This document shows, piece after piece, positions 1-5,895 of a stretch of DNA of 57,491 nt; positions within the stretch are counted from its first letter, which is position 1; each line of letters starts with the position of its first letter. Both the position numbers and the translations under genes were made by a program. The notes under the pieces were generated by a model. It worked only from the letters and a program-made list of their open reading frames with translations, was not told where the DNA came from and did no database searches. The DNA comes from Elusimicrobiota bacterium (GTDB lineage Bacteria > Elusimicrobiota > Elusimicrobia > UBA1565 > JACRDR01). The stretch spans positions 1 through 57,491 of the forward strand of contig JACQBA010000004.1 of the NCBI GenBank assembly GCA_016194745.1, in the 5' to 3' direction.

Positions 1-29
1 ATGTACTCTCGTTTGGCGGCTGGACTCAT
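1..29 (-). CDS. Possible transposase, N-terminal fragment (cut by window edge)
   Basis: Reading leftward from an ATG at 29-27 gives MSPAAKREY before the window ends. From memory this resembles the first residues of DDE-type transposases that begin M(S/T)PAAKREYL. The adjacent 21-bp direct repeats at 66-121 support an insertion-sequence edge. Only nine residues are visible, so the call rests on resemblance and context. Confidence 0.35.
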
Positions 30-65
30 CTAAGTGCTCCCGAAAAAACGGTTTAAACCGTCCAT

Positions 66-121
66 TTCGGTAACATTTTAAATGAGGCGACCGAGGCTCG
101 TTCGGTAACATCTTAAATGAG
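66..121. repeat. Pair of 21-bp direct repeats at a probable IS end
   Basis: The sequence ttcggtaacattttaaatga at 66 recurs at 101 with a single t-to-c change, a period of 35 bp. A perfect 14-bp palindrome (acggtttaaaccgt) lies just upstream, near 48-61. Repeated subterminal sites next to a transposase start are typical of transposase-binding ends. The outer boundary of the element is not identifiable because no target duplication is visible within the window. Confidence 0.5.
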
Positions 122-134
122 TTGATGCGCTCAC

Positions 135-163
135 TTGCGCCCGTACGAGTCTTGTCCTATAGT
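135..163 (+). promoter_or_regulatory. Sigma70-type promoter for the receiver-MBL gene
   Basis: A -35 box TTGCGC (135-140), a 17-nt spacer and a -10 box TATAGT (158-163). The predicted transcript starts near 170, leaving a short leader with a GGGGG Shine-Dalgarno (176-180) before the TTG start at 187. Confidence 0.6.
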
Positions 164-186
164 AAGAGGCGTTTCGGGGGTGTATT

Positions 187-1398
187 TTGGAAGCCGTCGT
201 TTTTGAAGACGATCTCATCATCAGCGAGTTGATCTCGACGATCCTGCGGGACCACGGGTGGAAGTTCCGCACGTTCCTCGAAGGGGCCGACGCGGTCGGC
301 TCGGTCAAGCGTCTGCGGCCGAAAATCGTCCTCACCGACATCATGATGCCCGGGATGGACGGCCTCTCCATCTGCAAGGCGCTGAAATCGGACCCCGCGA
401 CAAAAGACACGAAGATCGTCATCCTCTCCGCGCGCGCTTATCCGGAGGACAAAGAGGAGGCCACCAAGTGCGGCGCGGACGCCTTTCTCCCCAAGCCTTT
501 CAGCCCGCCCGACTTGATCGAGCTCGTCCGAAAGCTCCTTACCGAAGCCGGCGGCGACGGAGAGGAGAAGCCGCGCGTCGACAAGCCCGTGCTGTCGGCG
601 TCCATCTGGGGCTCGCGCAGTGGCGACGGGAAGACGCCCGGTCCGGCCACGAGTTGCGTCTCGCTCACGCTCGGAGACAAGCTGTTCATCCTGGACGCGG
701 GCTCCGGCCTCGAACGGCTCGCCGCCTCGCCCTTCCCCGGAAACCTGGCCAAGGAGGTCCACGTCCTGCTCACGCATTTCCATCCCGACCACCTGAGCGG
801 GCTGCCGAAGCTGAAGTGGGCGGCCGAGGCGGGCCTCTCGATCAAATTCCTCGGGCCCAAGGACGCCTCCGACACGCTCGTGCGTGCGGTGCAGACGGGG
901 CTCGCGGGCGTTGGGGTCAAGGCGGCGGTCCAGCTATTCGGCTTGGTCGAGTCGACCTTCAAGCTGACGCCGCAGATCACGATCAAGGCGCTGCTCACCA
1001 AGCATCCCGGCAACACGCTGGCCTACCGCATCGAGTACCAGGGCCGCTCGTTCGTGTACTGCCCGGACAACGAGATCGAGAGCGGAAACGACGTGCAGTC
1101 CGACCACCAGGACCGGCTGCTGCGGTTCTTCCAAGACGCCGACGTCCTGCTCCACGACGCGCGCTTCCTCGACGAGGACTTCGGGACGCGCTCCGGCGCC
1201 GGGCACAGCTGCCCCGGCGCGATCGTCGACTTGGCGGCGAAAGCGGGCGTTCGCTCCCTCGTCCTTTTCCATCTCGACGCGTCTTACCCGAAGGAGAAGC
1301 TCGACGCGGCCCTCGAGCGCGCGAAGAAGGCGATGCAGGGCCTCTCCGCGGACACGACCGTGGAACTGGGCCTCGAGGGCTGGACCCGCCAGCTCTAG
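187..1398 (+). CDS. Response-regulator receiver fused to a metallo-beta-lactamase-fold hydrolase
   Basis: This 403-residue cytoplasmic protein has an N-terminal receiver domain (about 1-120) with the acidic pair D8/D9, phospho-acceptor D51 in LTDIMMPG, S81 and K103. It is followed by a metallo-beta-lactamase fold (about 135-400) with the metal-binding HFHPDH motif near 196-202 and later histidines (LLHDARF, GAGHSC, LFHLD). The likely role is a phosphorylation-controlled hydrolase, possibly a phosphodiesterase; the substrate is unknown. The start is TTG, chosen for the GGGGG Shine-Dalgarno seven bases upstream and because no ATG lies near. It is transcribed alone and converges with the pseudopilin operon, whose last gene ends 2 nt away. 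Confidence 0.88.
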   Translation: MEAVVFEDDLIISELISTILRDHGWKFRTFLEGADAVGSVKRLRPKIVLTDIMMPGMDGLSICKALKSDPATKDTKIVILSARAYPEDKEEATKCGADAFLPKPFSPPDLIELVRKLLTEAGGDGEEKPRVDKPVLSASIWGSRSGDGKTPGPATSCVSLTLGDKLFILDAGSGLERLAASPFPGNLAKEVHVLLTHFHPDHLSGLPKLKWAAEAGLSIKFLGPKDASDTLVRAVQTGLAGVGVKAAVQLFGLVESTFKLTPQITIKALLTKHPGNTLAYRIEYQGRSFVYCPDNEIESGNDVQSDHQDRLLRFFQDADVLLHDARFLDEDFGTRSGAGHSCPGAIVDLAAKAGVRSLVLFHLDASYPKEKLDAALERAKKAMQGLSADTTVELGLEGWTRQL

Positions 1399-1399
1399 C

Positions 1400-2227
1400 T
1401 TATAGCTTCAAGACCCGCGACACCGTCAGCTGCACGTTGCTCACGCTGTCTCCCGCGGTCTCGCGCTTGATCGACGCGGACGACTGGATGATCTTGCCGT
1501 AGTTGGCGAAGAACATGCTCTGGAAGCTGAACTCCGCGCAGCCGCCCGGGGCGTTGAGTGTGAGATCTTCGGCGGCCGTCACGACGGTCCTCCAGGTCCC
1601 GCCTGGATAGCGCCATTGAAGGCGGAAGGATGGGCGCGCGTCGAGGTCGGTCGGGGGCGTGTGTGCCGGCGAGCAGTACATGCCGCTCAGCTCGACGACG
1701 TAGAGACCCGAGGCCGTCTGCTGCGCCGTCGCCATGCACTGCCCGCTGCACGCCGCGGTCCCTATCGCCGGCGATCCGTCGGGCGTCCAACCGGCCATAC
1801 GCTGGAAGCCGCCGGACGTGGTGCTGAAGCTCCCGATCCGGCCGGCGGAGACGGTCCGGTTGTCGATGCCCGACATCGGGCGGTACCATGTCGTCGGGTC
1901 CGCAGCCTCGGCCGACTTCGAGCTGTAGTAGAACTGGTCCTTGTCGGAGTTGTAGAAGAGCTGCCCGGGTTCGGGCTTGGAGGCCCCCTGGCGCAAGCAG
2001 GGAGCCGCGAGGTCTCCGTTCAGGCAGACGACGCCCGGAGCCGCGAGGCCTTTCGCGAAGGGATTGAAATCCATCCAGCGCGCGGTGAGCCGGTGGTAGA
2101 CGCCGAGCGGCGAGGGGTAGTACGTCGTCATCGTCAGCGTCTCTGAGAGCGCGCCGTAGGCGGCCGCGAGTAGGAGCGCCCCGGCTCCGGCCCAGGCCGC
2201 CGCCCGCTTCCTCCAGTCGCGTCTCAT
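1400..2227 (-). CDS. Exported TYYPSP-family protein, last gene of the pseudopilin operon
   Basis: The protein has about 275 residues: a basic start (MRRDWRKR), one hydrophobic segment, then SETLTMTTYYPSPLGVYHRL. The same block recurs in the proteins at 12727, 13460 and 14386. The remainder is a predicted extracytoplasmic domain with several cysteines and no family I recognise. The ATG at 2227 overlaps the stop of the upstream gene as ATGA, which fixes the start better than an upstream in-frame ATG at 2257. Its place behind four pilin-type genes suggests it is displayed on or exported with the pilus-like structure. That role is inference; the coding call is firm. Confidence 0.75.
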   Translation of the reverse strand: MRRDWRKRAAAWAGAGALLLAAAYGALSETLTMTTYYPSPLGVYHRLTARWMDFNPFAKGLAAPGVVCLNGDLAAPCLRQGASKPEPGQLFYNSDKDQFYYSSKSAEAADPTTWYRPMSGIDNRTVSAGRIGSFSTTSGGFQRMAGWTPDGSPAIGTAACSGQCMATAQQTASGLYVVELSGMYCSPAHTPPTDLDARPSFRLQWRYPGGTWRTVVTAAEDLTLNAPGGCAEFSFQSMFFANYGKIIQSSASIKRETAGDSVSNVQLTVSRVLKL

Positions 2228-2568
2228 TTGTCGGCGACCGTGATGGTCATCTTGCATAGGGGCGGCGTGCCGGAGAACGTGACGGTGACGTCCTTGCCGC
2301 CCACCGTCTTCGGCAGGCAGCCCTTGATCGCGGCGAACTGCGGGTCGTCGATATTGCAGGTGGTCTGGCCGAACATGGAGCCTTCCAGACAGGCATAGGT
2401 CTGGTGCTGGGCGCTCTGGCTGAGGAACTTGCCGCGCATCGACGACGTCGTGCGCGTGGTCATTGTGTACCGGTTCAGCATGACTCGCGTGATCATGGTC
2501 GTGACCATCATCACTACCGTCAGCATGACGAGCGTCGTAGCCAAGCTCTGTCCGCGGGAGTTGTTCAT
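2224..2568 (-). CDS. Short PilX-like pseudopilin/minor pilin
   Basis: A 114-residue protein beginning MNNSRGQSLATTLVMLTV, then a long hydrophobic helix (about 6-32) and a small globular domain with three cysteines. The RGQSL start followed by a hydrophobic helix resembles PilX-type minor pilins, which often lack the Glu5 of major pilins, as here. The start at 2568 is an ATGA overlap with the upstream pilin gene; a much longer reading frame open upstream is the antisense-like shadow of that gene. It is likely inserted in the inner membrane and assembled as a minor subunit of a type IV pilus or type II secretion pseudopilus. Confidence 0.72.
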   Translation of the reverse strand: MNNSRGQSLATTLVMLTVVMMVTTMITRVMLNRYTMTTRTTSSMRGKFLSQSAQHQTYACLEGSMFGQTTCNIDDPQFAAIKGCLPKTVGGKDVTVTFSGTPPLCKMTITVADK

Positions 2569-3167
2569 TCGAGGGACCCCTGGAGGTTTACGGCGGTTTC
2601 CCGTGACACCGACGCGCCGGGACCCTGGATGGACTCGGGCACGGAAATCTTGTAGGTGAAAAACACGCCGCTGTTGCTGGAGCGGATGAAGGACGAGCTC
2701 ATCGTCTGCCCCGGCAGTCCGCCGGAGAGCCGGATGCGGCTCACCCCGCCCGGCGGGCTCCCGCCGCAGCTGATCTGCGGGGCGGGATAGCTCGAGCCCT
2801 GATACAGGAAGAGCTGCTGGTTGTCGACGCAGAAGTGGGAGAAGGCGACCGGTCCGGGCACGATGGCCGAGTGCATGCTCGGGTTGCCGTCGTCGGCCAT
2901 CGGATTGATGTTCTCCCAGACCCGCAGGGTCGTGATGTTGGGCGCGTCGACCGTCGGCACCTCGATGAAGGTCGCGGTCTCGCACGCCCGGAGCAGCGAC
3001 TGCCCGATCAAGTTCGCCTGGCTGTCGAGCGCGACCTGCGCCATCGTCGTCGACTGCCCGCGGACGACGTTCGAAAGGAGGGTGAAGGTCGAAATGAAGA
3101 CGAGCCCGAGGATGAGCGTCGCGATAAGCGTCTCGACGAGGCTGAACCCAGCCGTCTTCGAGGCCAT
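2565..3167 (-). CDS. Type IV prepilin-like protein (PilW/PilV type)
   Basis: This is a 200-residue protein with a class III prepilin signal: short leader MASKTAG, cleavage before FSLVE (Phe+1, Glu+5), then a hydrophobic helix of about 20 residues (TLIATLILGLVFISTFTLL). Such proteins are processed by prepilin peptidase and packed through the N-terminal helix into type IV pili or type II pseudopili. The extended C-terminal domain and the neighbours point to a minor pilin. It starts 3 nt after the stop of the preceding pilin gene and its stop overlaps the next start, so the genes are translationally coupled. Confidence 0.85.
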   Translation of the reverse strand: MASKTAGFSLVETLIATLILGLVFISTFTLLSNVVRGQSTTMAQVALDSQANLIGQSLLRACETATFIEVPTVDAPNITTLRVWENINPMADDGNPSMHSAIVPGPVAFSHFCVDNQQLFLYQGSSYPAPQISCGGSPPGGVSRIRLSGGLPGQTMSSSFIRSSNSGVFFTYKISVPESIQGPGASVSRETAVNLQGSLE

Positions 3168-3170
3168 GCG

Positions 3171-3608
3171 CTATTTCTCGACCCAGTCCATCTTGATCTT
3201 CACTTCCCGCATCTCCTGCCCGTTGATCGTGATGATCGCGACTTCGTAGGTCAGCGTTCCGTTGACGGGCGGGCCCGAGAGGTTCTTGGGAAGCATCCCC
3301 GAGACCTTGTGCACGCCCGGGGAGAGCGCCCAGCAGTTCGTGCAGGACTCGTCCTGCGGCAGATGCCACGCCGGGATGCCGGGCGCGCCCTCGGTGATGT
3401 CGGTGCGCGCGGTCACGTACGCCTTGAGCTCCTGCTGCAGGAAGTTGGCGTAGTACGCCATCTGTTCCTTCGTGTCGGCTTTCTTGGTGCCGCGTTTGGC
3501 GTTCAAGATGACGCCAAAGGTGCTCGCCGTCGCGATGGCGACGAGCAGCATGGCGATGGAGACTTCGGCGAGCGTCTGCCCCTTGCGGCTGCGGAGTCGT
3601 CGGATCAT
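3171..3608 (-). CDS. Type IV prepilin-like protein
   Basis: About 145 residues. The N-terminus MIRRLRSRKG precedes QTLAEVSIAMLLVAIATAST, giving a prepilin peptidase site (Gly-1, Glu+5) and the usual hydrophobic assembly helix. The mature domain is short and contains a CTNC pair. The start at 3608 overlaps the stop of the GYF-domain gene (ATGA); an ATG two codons earlier (3614) is possible. With its neighbours it forms a small pseudopilin set. No ATPase, platform protein or secretin is in the window, so the machinery must be encoded elsewhere. Confidence 0.85.
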   Translation of the reverse strand: MIRRLRSRKGQTLAEVSIAMLLVAIATASTFGVILNAKRGTKKADTKEQMAYYANFLQQELKAYVTARTDITEGAPGIPAWHLPQDESCTNCWALSPGVHKVSGMLPKNLSGPPVNGTLTYEVAIITINGQEMREVKIKMDWVEK

Positions 3609-4348
3609 GGACATTTGGGTTTGCGCAGGCTGATCATGGATTTAGTCGAAGCGTTCATTGGAGTGAGGTTCTTTTCCTCGGGATCGTATTTGAAGCTGAG
3701 CGGCTCTTTCCCCGCTCCGCCGGGCCATTCCATGACGACCTCCCCGGACGGGAGCTTCTGGCGGATCGGCTCGACTCCTAAAACCTTCTCGCGGACGGTG
3801 ATTTTGCAGGCGGGCAGATAGAAGTCGAGCACCGGGTCCCACATCCGCGGCGGGCCGGCTTGGACCAGTTTGGCGCGCTCCTTGGCGGAGGGAGGCGGCT
3901 TCTGCCAAAACGAGAACAGCACCGCGCCCACGACGCCGGCCGCGAGCAGGAACGCGTGCAGGACGTAGGGCGGAGGCTTGATGCGCAGCTCCGGCGGCGG
4001 GGAGTCGTCCTCGATAGCCGCGGTCGGCGTGATCGTCTTGCTGGCCGCCTCGACCGAATAGTTCGTCGCCATCGGCGCGCGGCGCTGCGGCTGCTCGATC
4101 GCGCGGCGGCGAATGCGCTGCAGGGGGGACATCGCGGGCATCGAGAAGAGCGCGTTGACGGTCGGGAAAGTCTTCGCGAGGCGCCAGCTCCGGCGGTGCT
4201 TGGGGTCCAGGCTTCCGGGACATAGGAGGGTGTAGGGACCGACGTCGGGAAGCGCCGCGATCTCGCGCGCCGGCAGGGGGCCGGTGAGCCTGTCGCCCGC
4301 TCTCACCCAATATGTCTCTTTCTGAGCGCCGGAGGATTCCTGAGCCAT
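3605..4348 (-). CDS. GYF_2-domain protein with one transmembrane helix, first gene of the pseudopilin operon
   Basis: Starting at MAQESSG, this protein of about 247 residues opens with a GYF_2-like fold (YWVRAGDRLTGPLPAREIAAL, then a core ending near WRLAKTFP). A disordered linker follows, then a transmembrane helix (YVLHAFLLAAGVVGAVLFSF) and a C-terminal extracytoplasmic domain. GYF_2 domains bind proline-rich or other protein partners in the cytoplasm. The topology would link a cytoplasmic adaptor to the pilus-like complex. The start is uncertain: an in-frame ATG at 4435 would add 29 residues, and neither has a strong Shine-Dalgarno. It heads the five-gene minus-strand operon. Confidence 0.72.
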   Translation of the reverse strand: MAQESSGAQKETYWVRAGDRLTGPLPAREIAALPDVGPYTLLCPGSLDPKHRRSWRLAKTFPTVNALFSMPAMSPLQRIRRRAIEQPQRRAPMATNYSVEAASKTITPTAAIEDDSPPPELRIKPPPYVLHAFLLAAGVVGAVLFSFWQKPPPSAKERAKLVQAGPPRMWDPVLDFYLPACKITVREKVLGVEPIRQKLPSGEVVMEWPGGAGKEPLSFKYDPEEKNLTPMNASTKSMISLRKPKCP

Positions 4349-4481
4349 CGTCGTCGATTTTGATTCATGTAGCAGGAAATCCCGGGAAAATCCAGACTTT
4401 CCAGGTTTAACCGAACTTTTACGGTGCCGAAACATTACTATAACGGCCGGGGTCTATGATAATCGCATGGGGGTGGACGCC

Positions 4482-5135
4482 ATGAATAGAGCGATCTCCA
4501 GGCTGGCGGCGGCGGCGGCGGTGCTCTTCCTGACGGGCGCCGATATGCAGGGGGCGAAAGAGGCGTCGAAGACCTCGTCGCTCGTATTCGCCCTCAAGGG
4601 CACGGTCAAGGCGGGCCGCTACAGCGTCCGCTACGACCTGAACGCCGACGGGCGCCCCATCCTCACCACCGATATCGACCGCAAGTGCGGCATCCTCGTC
4701 TTCGACGCGGGACGCTCGGGCGCTTCCGGAAGGAATGGGCGCGAGCTTCTCGGCAGCCGCGCGGACTTGGACGGGCAGGGCAAGCCCGACGGCTATGAGA
4801 ACGGCTTTCACGCCTTGTGGGCGATGGTGCGCAAGGCGATCGACGAGGGCGTGATCCCGGCAACCGCGGCGGAGCGCCAGATCCTCGCGCCCGAGGACCT
4901 CGATCGGCTCGAGGCCGCCTACGGGCTCAAGATGAAAGTCGGAAGCCTGCTCAGCAAGCCGGTATCTCTAAAGGAAGCCGGCGTGGGGGCGATCCTCCTC
5001 TCCAAGCGCAAGCCGTCGCCGGTGATGCGCTTCGACGACAACGGCGACGGCGTGAGCCGGCAGACGGGCGCCATGTTCATCCGCGCCGACGGATCGCAGG
5101 GTTCCTACGAGGACGTCTGGTTCAGGGCACGATGA
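4482..5135 (+). CDS. Exported protein with DxNxDG-type calcium-loop motifs
   Basis: 217 residues with a signal peptide (MNRAISRLAAAAAVLFLTGA). Three EF-hand/dockerin-like loops are visible: DLNADGRP, DLDGQGKP and DDNGDGVS. I do not recognise a family; calcium binding is an inference from the spacing of acidic residues. The ATG at 4482 follows a GGGGGTGG Shine-Dalgarno by 5 nt, so it is preferred over the ATG at 4467. Its stop overlaps the next start (ATGATGA), so the two exported proteins are made together. It is divergent from the pseudopilin operon. Confidence 0.72.
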   Translation: MNRAISRLAAAAAVLFLTGADMQGAKEASKTSSLVFALKGTVKAGRYSVRYDLNADGRPILTTDIDRKCGILVFDAGRSGASGRNGRELLGSRADLDGQGKPDGYENGFHALWAMVRKAIDEGVIPATAAERQILAPEDLDRLEAAYGLKMKVGSLLSKPVSLKEAGVGAILLSKRKPSPVMRFDDNGDGVSRQTGAMFIRADGSQGSYEDVWFRAR

Positions 5136-5782
5136 TGAAAAACACCTGGGTCGTCGCGGCGCACGCGGCCTCTCTCCTCGGCTTGTGCCTCGCCGCGGAC
5201 GCGCAGCAGGTCGCGCTGTCCACGCAGGCCGTCAACGCGATGGCGACGTCGCAGTCGGGCGCGATGGCGCCGCCGTGGAAGGAACTGCACCCCGCCCCGT
5301 TCTCCGGAGCCAAGGCCGAACCCAAGGCCGCATCCGAGCCGGAGGACGAGGAGGCGGCCCCCGTTCCCAAGCCCGCGCGCCGGACGAAGCCGGTCCGGGC
5401 GGCCCGGCGGCCCGTCGTCGTTCCGCAGGAAGACGAGGAGGAGCCCGAGTTCGTGCTCGAGGCGGTCCCGCAAAAACCTCGGCTTCGTCCGATGGCGCCC
5501 CTCTACAACCTGTCCCAGCCGCAGATCGTCGTTGTCCAGCAGAACCCGTACGGCTTGCCGTACGCAAACCCTTACGCCGGCCCTTTCGGCAATACGCACA
5601 TGCAGGCCCTGGGGCAGGGCTGCACGCCGGGTTTCGACTGCGGCCAGCAGCCGCCGGTCGTCTACCTCGACCCGTCGGCGTTCCAGGAGCTGCTCCGGCG
5701 GCAGAGCGGTCCGCGCTACTATTCCAATGAGCCGCCGGAATACCATCGCCACCATCGGCGCCAGGCGAAACGGCAGAAGTAG
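5132..5782 (+). CDS. Exported low-complexity protein of unknown function
   Basis: 216 residues: a signal peptide (MMKNTWVVAAHAASLLGLCLAADA), an acidic/basic alternating linker (EPEDEEAAPVPKPARR), a proline/asparagine/tyrosine-rich segment with NPYGLPYANPYAG, and a very basic tail (HRHHRRQAKRQK). A CTPGFDC pair could form a disulfide. The start overlaps the stop of the preceding gene by 4 nt. The NPY-type repeats and the basic tail suggest a structural or surface-binding role. No homology is recognised. Confidence 0.68.
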   Translation: MMKNTWVVAAHAASLLGLCLAADAQQVALSTQAVNAMATSQSGAMAPPWKELHPAPFSGAKAEPKAASEPEDEEAAPVPKPARRTKPVRAARRPVVVPQEDEEEPEFVLEAVPQKPRLRPMAPLYNLSQPQIVVVQQNPYGLPYANPYAGPFGNTHMQALGQGCTPGFDCGQQPPVVYLDPSAFQELLRRQSGPRYYSNEPPEYHRHHRRQAKRQK

Positions 5783-5802
5783 ACGCTCGTTCCTCGACGG
5801 GC

Positions 5803-5831
5803 TTGACAAAACCAGGGGTGGACCCTAAACT
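5803..5831 (+). promoter_or_regulatory. Consensus sigma70 promoter for the TPR-kinase gene
   Basis: TTGACA (5803-5808), a 17-nt spacer and TAAACT (5826-5831). The predicted start of transcription is near 5838. Since this promoter sits inside the longest open frame of the kinase gene, it argues that the true start codon is downstream, at 5896. Confidence 0.7.
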
Positions 5832-5895
5832 TAAGGACAGGCGTCGGCGCGCGCTAAACCCCTCGAATTCCGTCCGGTGCCCGGGGCACGGCTGC

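Noticed and set aside
5803..5895. Extending the TPR-kinase to the start at 5803
   Set aside because: A consensus promoter (5803-5831) occupies this stretch, and the signal-anchor starts at ATG 5896.
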